DNA of 64,000 nucleotides. Origin: JAFGSI01 sp041287425. GTDB taxonomy: Bacteria > Chloroflexota > Anaerolineae > Anaerolineales > Villigracilaceae. The DNA lies in NCBI GenBank assembly GCA_041287425.1, contig JBEULG010000024.1, forward strand, positions 1 to 64,000, read 5' to 3'. The notes beneath the pieces are model-generated. The model was not told the DNA's origin. It was given only the letters and a program-made list of their open reading frames with translations, and did not search any database. Each line of letters starts with the position of its first letter. Position 1 is the first letter of the stretch. This document shows positions 24,297 to 32,118 of the stretch, one piece after another. Made by a program: the position numbers and the translations under genes.

Positions 24297-24347
24297 ACGC
24301 CAAGAAACGCCCGGCGCCCCAAGCAGCCAGCCTCGACAGTCCGCTTG

Positions 24348-24378
24348 AAGTCGAGCGCTCTCGCAGCGCAATCGACTT
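24348..24378 (+). terminator. Hairpin after the YfcC-type gene, possible terminator
   Basis: AAGTCGA/TCGACTT outer arms and GCGCT/AGCGC inner arms form a strong interrupted stem with a 5-base loop, 52 bases after the transporter stop. There is no T tract, so intrinsic termination is uncertain. Confidence 0.4.
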
Positions 24379-24380
24379 TG

Positions 24381-24468
24381 TCCGGAACAACCGCCATGCC
24401 GCCGAGGACGCCAAGCGTGTCCTCCATTCGCCAGAAAAAGCCCTGGCGGCGAAGGTGAGGGCAAAGGA
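24381..24468. repeat. Dispersed intergenic repeat, copy 1
   Basis: About 88 bp resembling the segment at 27784-27870 (shared cores TGTCCTCCATTCGCCA and GCGGCGAAGGTGA). It begins with an ACCGCCA...ACGCCAAG theme also found inside the MITE-like element at 10960-11092. Confidence 0.6.
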
Positions 24469-24529
24469 CTGCGAAGTTTGAATCGCTTTGACAAGAAAAT
24501 CCGTTATAATGGCCTTGCAGAGAGGACAC

Positions 24530-25849
24530 ATGCCGATTCGCCGCCGCCTGATTCTGGCGGCCTTTTTTCTGTTGGCAATTGCAAGCGCCTGCTCCGGCAC
24601 ACCGGCAAACGGAGGGGAAACTTCGGCCGCGCCGGCCACTGCCGCCCCCACCCCGCTGCTAAACGCCGGCGACAAATGGTCTCTCTGGGCCAACGGAACC
24701 CAATTGCGCGGCGCCAACATCTACCAGCGGCGCGTCTACCCCGAACTGGACGGCCGCGACTTCCTCGGTCCGGGCCCGTTTGGGCCGCCCTACACCCAGG
24801 AAGACTTCGACCGCCTGGCCGCCCTGGGCGCCAATTACGTCAACCTCTCCGTCGCCGGCCTGTTCACCGTCGAACCGCCCTACATCCTCGATGAAGAGGC
24901 CCAGGCCAACCTCGACCGCCTGCTCGCCCTGGCTGCCAACGCCGACCTATTCGCCGTCATCACCTTCCGCACCGGCCCCGGCCGCAGCGAATTCGCCATC
25001 ATCGGCGACCCCGACAACCAAGACGACTGGCTGCCCGATGAATACATCATCCACACCGTCTGGCAGGAGCCGCAGGCGCAAGACGCCTGGGTCGAGATGT
25101 GGCGCTACACGGCGGCGCGCTACGCCGGCAACCCGGTCGTCGTCGGCTATGACCTGATGTGCGAACCCAACTCGAACGCCCTGTTCGACATCTGGCAGCC
25201 GGACGAATTCGCCGCCCGCTACGCCGGGACGACCTACGACTGGAACCAACTCTACCCGCGCCTGGTCGCCGCCATCCGCGCCGTTGACCCCCAGACTCCC
25301 ATCCTGATCGGCGGCAACGGCTACAGCGCCCCCACCTGGCTGGCAGGCATGGAAGCGCTCGACGAAGAGCGCCTGGTTTACACCTTCCACCAGTACGAAC
25401 CCCACCGTTACACCCACCAGCCGGCCTCCTTCACGTACTACTACACCTACCCCGGCGACTTCGATGCCGACTACGACGGCGACCTCGAGCGCGTCGACCG
25501 CGCCTGGCTGGCCGACCTGCTCGATCCCGCCCGCCTGACCCCCGGCGGGCGCCCCGGCTCCATCCTGGCCGTCAATGAATACGGCCTGGTGCGCTATGCG
25601 CCTTTCGCCGCCGACTTCCTGCGCGACGAGATGCAACTCTTCGAGCAGCACGGCTGGAACTACGCCGTCTGGCAATGGTACCCGGCCTGGGAGCCGCTCG
25701 CCGAGGGCGACAACGCCTTCAACTTGCGCTTCGGCCCCGACCCCCAGCGCCTCTATGAAGTGCCCCTTGAAGACAACAACCTGCTCCAGGTGCTGGCCGA
25801 ATTCTGGTCACAGAACCGCCTCCGCCCCTCCAACTTTGGCGGTCATTGA
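24530..25849 (+). CDS. GH5-like secreted glycoside hydrolase lipoprotein
   Basis: A 439-residue lipoprotein (lipobox ASAC, C21) with a short Ala/Thr/Pro linker and a TIM-barrel domain like GH5 cellulases/mannanases. RGANIYQRRVYP starts the barrel. E212 in YDLMCEPN is the candidate acid/base (NEP-like end of strand 4), H287 and Y289 in FHQYEP are the conserved strand-6 pair, and E350 in AVNEYGL is the candidate nucleophile. The ATG at 24530 follows AGAGGA; TATAAT at 24505-24510 is the probable -10 box. It is followed 53 bases later by another secreted protein gene. The glycan substrate is unknown. Confidence 0.85.
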   Translation: MPIRRRLILAAFFLLAIASACSGTPANGGETSAAPATAAPTPLLNAGDKWSLWANGTQLRGANIYQRRVYPELDGRDFLGPGPFGPPYTQEDFDRLAALGANYVNLSVAGLFTVEPPYILDEEAQANLDRLLALAANADLFAVITFRTGPGRSEFAIIGDPDNQDDWLPDEYIIHTVWQEPQAQDAWVEMWRYTAARYAGNPVVVGYDLMCEPNSNALFDIWQPDEFAARYAGTTYDWNQLYPRLVAAIRAVDPQTPILIGGNGYSAPTWLAGMEALDEERLVYTFHQYEPHRYTHQPASFTYYYTYPGDFDADYDGDLERVDRAWLADLLDPARLTPGGRPGSILAVNEYGLVRYAPFAADFLRDEMQLFEQHGWNYAVWQWYPAWEPLAEGDNAFNLRFGPDPQRLYEVPLEDNNLLQVLAEFWSQNRLRPSNFGGH

Positions 25850-25902
25850 GCCTCTCCCCAAAGACAGCCGCCGCGCCGATTTTCCTCAGAAAGGAGAAAC
25901 CG

Positions 25903-27498
25903 ATGAAAACCAGGACATGGCTCATGGGATTGGCTGTCTGCCTCCTCCTCGCAACCCAGCCGCAGCAATCGCTCACCGCCGTCTCGGCCGCGCCCATGCC
26001 TCAGGCGCTGAACCCCAACCCGCCCGACCAGCCGGTCAAACTCATCTTTATCCACCACTCCACCGGCGAAAACTGGCTGACCGACGGTTACGGCGACCTG
26101 GGGCGCAGCCTCGCCGCCAACAATTACTTCGTCAGTGACACCAACTACGGATGGGGGCCCAACAACATCGGCGACCGCACCGACATCCCCGACTGGCTGG
26201 AATGGTTCCGCAGCCCCGACACCCCCCGCTATATGGACGCTCTGCTCAACGAAAGCGGCCAGCATTCGAACTACACCCGCAGCCTAGCCGACCCCGGCGG
26301 GCAGAACACCATCGTCATGTTCAAGTCCTGCTTCCCCAACTCGAACCTGGACGGCAGCCCCGACGACCCGCCCGGCGACTACGCCGACTACACCGTCAGC
26401 GGCGCAAAATACGTCTATAACGAACTCCTGCGCTTCTTCGCCACCCGCCCCGACATCCTGTTCATCGTCATCACCGCCCCGCCCGTCTCCGACCCGACCT
26501 TTGCCGCCAACGCCCGCGCCTTCAACCTCTGGCTGATGTACGATTGGCTGACCGAGAACGATTACCCCTACAACAACGTGGCCGTCTTCGATTTCTACAA
26601 CGTCCTGACCGGCCCCGACCATCATCACCGTTACTGGCAGGGTGATATCCAGCATACCTTCGAGCCCGGCAGAGACACCCTCTACTACCCCTCCGACGAC
26701 GATCACCCCTCCCCGGCCGGCAGCCGCAAGGCAACCGAGGAATTCGTCCCGCTCCTGAACATCTTCTACCACCGCTGGCAGACGGGCAGCGCCCAACTGC
26801 CGCCCGCCGAACCGCCCCCCGCCGCCGCACAGGAGACGAGCGAGGCCGCCCCCAGCCTCATCGCCGACTTCGAGACCGTCGGGACCTCGGGTTGGGTCAC
26901 CTACCGCGACGAGATGACCGCCAGCCGCATCGCCTGCGCTCCCCAGGCCGAGGTCGCCCGCAGCGGCAGCCGCGCCCTGCAAATCGACTTCGACATCCCC
27001 GCCCAGACCTGGGGCACCTGCGAACTGCCTTTCGACTCGGCCCAGGACTGGAGCGGCGGCGAGGGCATCGGCTTCTACCTGAGAAGCAGCCGCGAAAACC
27101 TGCCCTACAACCTGCTGCTCTTCTCCGGCACAGACGAGGAATGGGCCACCTACATCCTTTACACCGAGACGCCTGCCGGCAGCCAGAACGATTGGGCATA
27201 CGTCGAGTTCGCCTGGAGCGATTTCGCCCGCGCCGACTGGGAGGCCAACGGCGGCGCACCCTTCGAGACTCCACAGCACATCTATGCCATCGCCTTTGGC
27301 TTCGACGGCCTGGAAGATGACAGCAACACCGGCGTTCTCTGGATTGATGACCTGCACCTGACAGGCACCGACCAGCAGCCCGCCGGCGAAACACCCGGAG
27401 AAGAGGGAGCCAGCAATCGGCGCGGCCTGCCCTGCCTCGGCAGCCTGCTCCTGTCGCTTTCCATGGCCGCCCTGCTATGGGCCGGGCGCAGAAAGTGA
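25903..27498 (+). CDS. Large secreted protein with a C-terminal sorting-like signal, putative carbohydrate-binding domain
   Basis: A 531-residue protein with a cleavable signal peptide. Residues 40-300 form a domain with FIHHSTGENWLTDGYGDL and DDDHPSPAGSRKATEEF, which look like the first and last (Asp-x-x-His) blocks of an SGNH/GDSL-like hydrolase, though not a clear match. After a Pro/Ala/Glu linker, residues 335-505 form a beta-rich module resembling bacterial carbohydrate-binding domains (LIADFETVGTSGWVTY, VLWIDDLHLTG). The C-terminus has Gly-Leu-Pro-Cys, a hydrophobic helix and AGRRK, like a sorting signal. It follows the GH5-like gene and AAAGGAG precedes its ATG. Function is proposed, not shown. 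Confidence 0.7.
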   Translation: MKTRTWLMGLAVCLLLATQPQQSLTAVSAAPMPQALNPNPPDQPVKLIFIHHSTGENWLTDGYGDLGRSLAANNYFVSDTNYGWGPNNIGDRTDIPDWLEWFRSPDTPRYMDALLNESGQHSNYTRSLADPGGQNTIVMFKSCFPNSNLDGSPDDPPGDYADYTVSGAKYVYNELLRFFATRPDILFIVITAPPVSDPTFAANARAFNLWLMYDWLTENDYPYNNVAVFDFYNVLTGPDHHHRYWQGDIQHTFEPGRDTLYYPSDDDHPSPAGSRKATEEFVPLLNIFYHRWQTGSAQLPPAEPPPAAAQETSEAAPSLIADFETVGTSGWVTYRDEMTASRIACAPQAEVARSGSRALQIDFDIPAQTWGTCELPFDSAQDWSGGEGIGFYLRSSRENLPYNLLLFSGTDEEWATYILYTETPAGSQNDWAYVEFAWSDFARADWEANGGAPFETPQHIYAIAFGFDGLEDDSNTGVLWIDDLHLTGTDQQPAGETPGEEGASNRRGLPCLGSLLLSLSMAALLWAGRRK

Positions 27499-27623
27499 GT
27501 CGGCCAGGAAGCGCTCCTCGCCGCCCGTCTGTTCTTTGCCCTCCTGGCGCCTGCCGCCCACCCACCTGGAGCGAGCAGACCCCTCCGCCGCCCGGGGCGA
27601 AAGAAAGTGCCGGCATCTCCTCG

Positions 27624-27667
27624 ATGTAACTTTTTACATCCCAAAAACGTACTATGTACTGTAAAAT
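27624..27667. promoter_or_regulatory. Nested palindromes, candidate operator
   Basis: GATGTAA-CTTT-TTACATC (27624-27641) and GTAC-TAT-GTAC (27650-27660) lie side by side, and TTTTACA (27633-27639) is also the inverse of TGTAAAA (27661-27667). Such overlapping dyads in an AT-rich island suggest a regulator site or promoter; no regulator gene is adjacent. Confidence 0.4.
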
Positions 27668-27783
27668 AATGGCTCATGTATAAAATGCGTGCATCCTGTC
27701 GCGGCGAGGAGGGCGCTTTTTGCCCGACGAAGCAGTTTCCTGTCGCAGCGGCACTCACTTTTTGAAGATGAGCCAATAATTCA

Positions 27784-27870
27784 TCCGGAAAACCGCCAGG
27801 ACGCGGAGAACACCAAGAATGTCCTCCATTCGCCAAGAAAACCCTTTGCGGCGAAGGTGACTGCAAAGAA
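27784..27870. repeat. Dispersed intergenic repeat, copy 2
   Basis: About 87 bp matching copy 1 at 24381-24468 at roughly three quarters of positions by eye. Its left part (ACCGCCAGGACGCGGAGAAC) also resembles the left arm of the MITE-like element at 10960-11092. Confidence 0.6.
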
Positions 27871-27900
27871 AATCAAATATCATTGCACAAGGAGAGAAAT

Positions 27901-28431
27901 ATGAACCGTCGCAACCGAACACAATTGGGCATGGGCATCATCCTGATTCTGGCCGCCGCCTGGATGATTGCCTCCCGCCTCGTCCCCGACCTGAGCGATC
28001 TCTTCGCCCAGGCTTTCACCTGGCCGATGTGGATCATTTTAGCCGGGGCGGCGATGCTGCTCTTCGGCCTCCTGGTCGGCGCGCCGGGCATGGCCGTCCC
28101 GGCCTGCATCGTGGCAGGGATTGGCGGCATTCTTTATTATTACGAGGCCACCAACAACTGGGACGAATGGTACTTCTGGCTGCTCATTCCCGGCTTCGTC
28201 GGCGTCGGCTCTCTGCTTTCTGGTCTGCTGGGCGGCACCTTCCGCCAGGAAGTGCGCGGCGGCTTGAACACGATTTTCGTCAGCCTGGTGTTGTTTGCCA
28301 TCTTTGCCGCCCTGGTCGGAAAGGCCGAATGGCTCGGCCCCTACACCGATTACCTGCCCATCGGTTTGCTCTTTTTCCTCGGCCTGTGGCTCATCCTCGG
28401 CAGCCTGCTTCGCCGGCCCAGGGTTGAATAA
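27901..28431 (+). CDS. Membrane protein of a LiaI/LiaF-like (DUF5668-type) cluster
   Basis: A 176-residue integral membrane protein with six hydrophobic segments. The start RRNRTQLGMGIILILAAAWMIASRLVP is typical of small bacterial membrane proteins with a repeated two-helix unit, often next to LiaF homologues. No catalytic motif is seen. The ATG at 27901 follows AAGGAGA. It is the first of three genes (27901-29887) that all encode such membrane modules, suggesting a joint envelope-related role. Confidence 0.72.
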   Translation: MNRRNRTQLGMGIILILAAAWMIASRLVPDLSDLFAQAFTWPMWIILAGAAMLLFGLLVGAPGMAVPACIVAGIGGILYYYEATNNWDEWYFWLLIPGFVGVGSLLSGLLGGTFRQEVRGGLNTIFVSLVLFAIFAALVGKAEWLGPYTDYLPIGLLFFLGLWLILGSLLRRPRVE

Positions 28432-28459
28432 GACACTCAATCTGAACGGAGGAAATCAC

Positions 28460-29251
28460 ATGTATCGACGCGGTGGACTCATGTGGGGCAGCCTTTTGCT
28501 TGCCCTGGCCTGTCTGCTCCTGTTGCAAAAACTGGGCTGGATCGAAGGCGACGTTTGGGGTTACTTCTGGGGGCTGGCGCTGATGGCTGCTGGCATCTGG
28601 TTGATCAGCGCTTATTTCAACCGCAACCGGCCCATTACGGGCGAGCAGGTCTCCATTCCCCTGGAGGGGGCTAGCCGCGCCAGAGTTTCAATTGACCACG
28701 GAGCAGGCAAACTCAACATCCGCGCTGGCGCGCCGCCCGATCTCCTGCTGGCGGGAACCTTTTCCCATGGCCTGGATTTCCGCTCGCACCGCGAGGCCGA
28801 CCAGTTGTCGCTCAAGATGCACAACCCGCCCGGCTTCTGGACCTGGAGCCCAGGCATCTCGCTCGATTGGGATGTTCAATTCAACCCAAACATTCCTCTC
28901 CAGTTAGAGGTCAACAGCGGCGCCAGCGCCTCGAACCTCGACCTGACCGACCTGCAAATCACCGATCTGGACCTCGAGACCGGCGCCAGCAGCAGCGAGG
29001 TGACTTTGCCCGCCCATGCCGGTCAGACCAGAGTTAAAATCGAGTCGGGAGTCTCGGCAGTCAAGATTTGCGTTCCTCAAGGGGTTGCCCTCCGCATTCA
29101 CGCGCAGGCGGGTCTATCGTCCATTCACATTGACGAAAACCGTTTTCCGCCCCAGGGCGGTCACATCTACCAATCCCCCGATTACGCTACGGCAGCCAAT
29201 CGCATTGACCTGGACATCGAGGCAGGGATAGGCGCCGTGGAGATTCTCTAG
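28460..29251 (+). CDS. LiaF-like membrane protein with C-terminal beta-helix domain
   Basis: A 263-residue protein: two N-terminal transmembrane helices (about residues 8-25 and 33-51), then a soluble domain of short beta repeats (SGASASNLDLTDLQITDLDLETGASSSEVTLP, ESGVSAVKICVPQGVALRI) like the C-terminal domain of LiaF and related toast-rack proteins. In Firmicutes LiaF restrains the LiaRS cell-envelope stress system; no LiaRS genes occur in this window, so function here is open. GGAGG precedes the ATG. Middle gene of the three-gene membrane cluster. Confidence 0.8.
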   Translation: MYRRGGLMWGSLLLALACLLLLQKLGWIEGDVWGYFWGLALMAAGIWLISAYFNRNRPITGEQVSIPLEGASRARVSIDHGAGKLNIRAGAPPDLLLAGTFSHGLDFRSHREADQLSLKMHNPPGFWTWSPGISLDWDVQFNPNIPLQLEVNSGASASNLDLTDLQITDLDLETGASSSEVTLPAHAGQTRVKIESGVSAVKICVPQGVALRIHAQAGLSSIHIDENRFPPQGGHIYQSPDYATAANRIDLDIEAGIGAVEIL

Positions 29252-29272
29252 GATGACAAGGAGCAACCGACC

Positions 29273-29887
29273 ATGAAACGAATCGACCTGCGGCTTCTGC
29301 TAGGCAGCCTGCTGCTGATTGGCGGCATCCTGCTGCTACTCGACACCACCGAAATCCTGCCCGGCGCAGGCCAGTATTTCTGGGCCGGCCTGGTCGCCAT
29401 CGCCGGGGCGATGTTCCTGTTTTATTACTTCACCGACCGCTCGAAATGGTGGGCCGCCATCCCCGGTTTTACCCTGGCCGGCCTGGCCGCCGCGGCCATG
29501 CTGCCGGATCGGCTGGGCCTGGAAGGCCTGGCCTTCCTGAGCGGAATCGGCCTTGGCTTTCTGGCCGTCTTTGCCTCCGACCGGCGCCAATGGTGGGCGC
29601 TCATCCCCGGCGGCGTTCTGTTGACCCTGGCCGCCATCTCGGCCATGAGCGAACACTACGAAATCCAAGAAACCGGCGGGGTTTTCTTCGTCGGCCTGGG
29701 GCTGACCTTTGTGCTCGTCGCCGTGTTGGCTAATATGCGCTGGGCCTACATCCCGGCAGGCGTCCTGCTGATCATCGGCATCCTGCTCGGCACCCCCTTT
29801 GTCGGCGTGCTCGAATACATCTGGATTGGCCTCCTGCTGTTGGGCGGCCTGGCCCTCATCGTCAGCGCCCTCGTCCAAAAATCATAG
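29273..29887 (+). CDS. Membrane protein with repeated two-helix units
   Basis: A 204-residue protein of six to eight hydrophobic segments, with internal repeats of the form W(W)ALIPGxxLxxLAAxxxM (SKWWAAIPGFTLAGLAAAAML, RQWWALIPGGVLLTLAAISAM, MRWAYIPAGVLLIIGILLG). The first 25 residues resemble DUF5668. It ends the three-gene LiaF-like cluster, 21 bases after the LiaF-like gene, and is followed by a terminator hairpin. No enzyme signature is seen. Confidence 0.72.
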   Translation: MKRIDLRLLLGSLLLIGGILLLLDTTEILPGAGQYFWAGLVAIAGAMFLFYYFTDRSKWWAAIPGFTLAGLAAAAMLPDRLGLEGLAFLSGIGLGFLAVFASDRRQWWALIPGGVLLTLAAISAMSEHYEIQETGGVFFVGLGLTFVLVAVLANMRWAYIPAGVLLIIGILLGTPFVGVLEYIWIGLLLLGGLALIVSALVQKS

Positions 29888-29988
29888 GCCAATCCCGCCT
29901 CGAGAAAGTCAGTCTCATCGCGCCGCTCCGGCGGAGATGCGGTCACCGCCTTGCTGTGGCAGAGACATGACTCATCCCGAAGTTAATC

Positions 29989-30007
29989 GCCCGCTTTAGC
30001 GGGCTTT
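29989..30007 (+). terminator. Intrinsic terminator after the membrane cluster
   Basis: GCCCGC-TTTA-GCGGGC followed by TTT. The stem is strong but the T tract is short (TTTCGT). Confidence 0.6.
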
Positions 30008-30075
30008 CGTGACTTGAACAGGATCTTCGCGCAGCACCCTATAGGGCTAGCCCCGCCTTTCTTTCCCCTTTTGTC

Positions 30076-30318
30076 TCATTCGACCGCCACGACGTCGGCA
30101 ATATCGGGGAAAAACTGGCGCACCGTCCCCTCCACCCAGCCATGCAGCGTGCTGGGGGAAAGCGGGCAGCCCAAACAAGCGCCCCCCAGCCGCACCCTGA
30201 GTACTTTACCGTCGAAGTCCACGTATTCGACTGAACCGCCGTGGAAGGTCTCAATATAAGCGTTCAACTGCTCAACCAGGGCTTTCATTTGCAACTCGGT
30301 TTGTGGATCCGCAGTCAT
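30076..30318 (-). CDS. NifU C-terminal-type Fe-S cluster protein
   Basis: An 80-residue protein equal to a single NifU C-terminal domain (Nfu type), which carries or transfers [4Fe-4S] clusters. The conserved CxxC is C48/C51 in RLGGACLGCPLSPSTL, followed by WVEGTVRQFFPDIADV. It starts inside the stop codon of the cyclic-nucleotide-binding protein gene (ATGA overlap), so translation is coupled and the two proteins probably act together or share regulation. Confidence 0.9.
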   Translation of the reverse strand: MTADPQTELQMKALVEQLNAYIETFHGGSVEYVDFDGKVLRVRLGGACLGCPLSPSTLHGWVEGTVRQFFPDIADVVAVE

Positions 30319-30827
30319 CTCGACCTCCAGGAGTTCTTCTCTTGGAACCCATTCGGCGCAGATTGCTGACGAATGCCGTCGGCCAGAAAAGAGGTCAATT
30401 TCTGACGACTCTGCTTCCGCTCGGCGACGACATCGGCCAGCCGGTTCAGGATAATTTTACCAGCATGGGGATGCTGTTCGCAAATCAAGCGCAAGTCACA
30501 ACCGCGAATTCGAAGCACCGCGCTGCGGGCAGTGCAAATGGCGCCCGAAGTGTAGGTGCCGTTGCCTACCGCCGCTGACCAGCCGAAGATGCCCCCCGGC
30601 CGAACATGAGAAACGATCATCGGCTCGCCGTCCTCCGGCTTATAACGAATGATAACCTCGCCATGCACGACCAGGTAAAGATAGTCCGCCTGTTCGCCCT
30701 GCTCGAAAACGACCGTCCCCGCCGCATACCGCCGGGACTCGAAATACTTCTCCAGTATTTTGAGATCCGCGGCGTCGAGGCCGTCAAAAAAAGCCAAATG
30801 GCGCAGGGTCCGTAAATTTACGCTCAT
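30315..30827 (-). CDS. Cyclic-nucleotide-binding (Crp-like) domain protein without HTH
   Basis: A 170-residue protein with one cNMP-binding beta-barrel (FFDGLDAADLKILEKYFESRRYAAGTVVFEQGEQADYLYLVVHGEV) and a C-terminal helical region, but without the winged helix of Crp/Fnr. The phosphate-binding cassette region reads GGIFGWSAAVGNGTYTSGAICTARS and lacks the typical Arg of cAMP binders, so ligand binding is uncertain. Cys residues in ICTARS, RGCDLR and LICEQH might respond to redox. Start chosen at the ATG at 30827; no clear ribosome binding site. Confidence 0.78.
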   Translation of the reverse strand: MSVNLRTLRHLAFFDGLDAADLKILEKYFESRRYAAGTVVFEQGEQADYLYLVVHGEVIIRYKPEDGEPMIVSHVRPGGIFGWSAAVGNGTYTSGAICTARSAVLRIRGCDLRLICEQHPHAGKIILNRLADVVAERKQSRQKLTSFLADGIRQQSAPNGFQEKNSWRSR

Positions 30828-30975
30828 AATATTAGTTCTGATATTAGCCAAAGGAGCACCAGATTTCTAGTGGCAAATATCATAAAGGGTCTGACATTCG
30901 TCCATTCCATTTGTCATATTCGGTTTCCTATCGGGTATACTTACCGTTGTCACTTTTGAGCGAGGCTGGCATCCA

Positions 30976-31584
30976 ATGAATGAGGCAAGCGACACACCCA
31001 TCTCAATCGAGGCCCTGCGCCGCGGCGACCGCCAGGAATTTGCCCGACTGGTTGACCATTTCTCGCCACTCATCTACCGCCTGGCGCTCAAAATGCTGGG
31101 CAACGAGCAGGACGCGGAAGATGTCTTGCAGAATACCTTTTTGCAGGTGTTCAGGCACATGAAAGAATTCGAGGCCCGTTCGAGCCTCTCGACCTGGCTC
31201 TACCGCATCGCCGCCAACGAGGCCCTCATGCTGCTGCGCAGACGCCGCCCCGAAACCGCCCTGACCGATAACCTGCCCGATGAAGAACCGCTCGAGGAGC
31301 CGGCCCAATTCATCGACTGGTGCTGCCTGCCCGAAGAAGAACTCCTCTCCGCCGAGGGCCGCGCCCGCCTGGACGAAGCCATCCGGCTGCTCCCCGAAAC
31401 CCTGCGAGTGGTCTTCCTGCTGCGGGATATCGAGGGCCTCTCGATCCAGGAAACCAGTCAGGCGCTCGGGTTGAGCGAAACAGCCGTAAAAACCCGCCTC
31501 CTGCGCGCCCGCCTGCGGCTGCGAGAAATGTTGAGCACCTATTACACCGAGCGCCTGAACGCCGGGAGTACAGCCCATGACTGA
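30976..31584 (+). CDS. ECF-type RNA polymerase sigma factor
   Basis: A 202-residue sigma factor. Region 2 is clear (FARLVDHFSPLIYRLALKMLGNEQDAEDVLQNTFLQVFRHMKEF with the DAED motif, then WLYRIAANEALMLLRRRR). Region 4 is LPETLRVVFLLRDIEGLSIQETSQALGLSETAVKTRLLRARLRLREML. A zinc-binding anti-sigma gene overlaps its 3' end by 8 bases. The upstream region has a weak candidate promoter (TTGTCA and TATACT, 19-base spacing). Redox genes follow, so it probably controls a thiol or oxidative stress regulon. Confidence 0.92.
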   Translation: MNEASDTPISIEALRRGDRQEFARLVDHFSPLIYRLALKMLGNEQDAEDVLQNTFLQVFRHMKEFEARSSLSTWLYRIAANEALMLLRRRRPETALTDNLPDEEPLEEPAQFIDWCCLPEEELLSAEGRARLDEAIRLLPETLRVVFLLRDIEGLSIQETSQALGLSETAVKTRLLRARLRLREMLSTYYTERLNAGSTAHD

Positions 31585-31831
31585 GCATGAACACGCAAAA
31601 TGCCGGGAACTGCTCGGCTTCCTCTCCGATTACGTTGACGGAACACTCGGCGAGCAACTCTGCCAGGAAATCGAGCGACATATGCGCGAATGTCAAAACT
31701 GCCGCGTGGTGGTAGATACCCTGCGAAAAACCATCAGCCTCTACCACGAGACCGCCGGACCGGCCGATCTGCCCAACGGCGTGCGACAGCGCCTCTACCG
31801 CACCCTCAACCTGGACGAATTCCTCCGCTGA
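31577..31831 (+). CDS. Zinc-binding anti-sigma factor (zf-HC2/ZAS)
   Basis: An 84-residue cytoplasmic anti-sigma protein with the ZAS motif: C9, then H35-x3-C39-x2-C42. In the RsrA/ChrR family these residues hold zinc, and disulfide formation releases the cognate sigma factor. It lacks a transmembrane helix, so the sensor is soluble. Overlap with the sigma gene shows they are partners. Sensing of oxidants is inferred from family and from the redox genes downstream. Confidence 0.88.
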   Translation: MTEHEHAKCRELLGFLSDYVDGTLGEQLCQEIERHMRECQNCRVVVDTLRKTISLYHETAGPADLPNGVRQRLYRTLNLDEFLR

Positions 31832-31874
31832 ACCTCCTGCAACTTTTTCGTCCTGCCCGCATCCAATCAATGCG

Positions 31875-32063
31875 ATGGAGCAGCCCACCCTTCCCGACCT
31901 CCCAGCCGAACCGCCCGCCCAGGCGGAAATCTTCCCGCTGAGGCCGCCGCGCTCCGGCGACCCCTGCCCGCGTTGCGGACAGGGAAAACTGGACTACAAC
32001 GGCCTGCTCGAACTGGAATGCACCGTCTGCGGCTATCGGTACACCAACGGGGCTTGCACCTGA
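31875..32063 (+). CDS. Small zinc ribbon protein
   Basis: A 62-residue protein with a Pro/Glu-rich N-terminal half and a C-terminal zinc ribbon, CPRCGQGKLDYNGLLELECTVCGY, with two CxxC pairs. No ribosome binding site is evident and the start lies 43 bases after the anti-sigma stop. It is unlike common ribosomal zinc ribbons. Placed within the sigma/redox cluster, it may be a regulatory or metal-buffering partner; this is speculation. Confidence 0.65.
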   Translation: MEQPTLPDLPAEPPAQAEIFPLRPPRSGDPCPRCGQGKLDYNGLLELECTVCGYRYTNGACT

Positions 32064-32118
32064 TAACCCCATCCTCGCGCCCCGTGCGGGCGCCATCGAA
32101 TAAGATTGGAGACAACCT

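Larger units (their letters stand above)
27499..27900. other. 402-bp intergenic region with palindromes and a dispersed repeat
   Basis: No supported gene. The region holds nested palindromes at 27624-27667 and a dispersed repeat at 27784-27870, then a short AT-rich stretch with AAGGAGA just before the next gene. The first 100 bases are GC-rich with no recognisable signal. Confidence 0.6.

Noticed and set aside
22824..24494. Long minus-strand frame opposite the YfcC-type transporter
   Set aside because: It is Asp/Gly/Gln-rich with no domain, a typical shadow of a hydrophobic membrane protein gene.
24488..24504. TTGACA (24488-24493) as -35 box for the GH5-like gene
   Set aside because: It is only 11 bases from TATAAT, too close for a sigma70 promoter.
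29888..30075. tRNA or other RNA gene in the gap before the NifU-type gene
   Set aside because: Only a short terminator hairpin is seen; no cloverleaf can be drawn.
30315..30851. Complete Crp/Fnr transcription factor
   Set aside because: The C-terminal region has no helix-turn-helix and the frame ends soon after the cNMP barrel.
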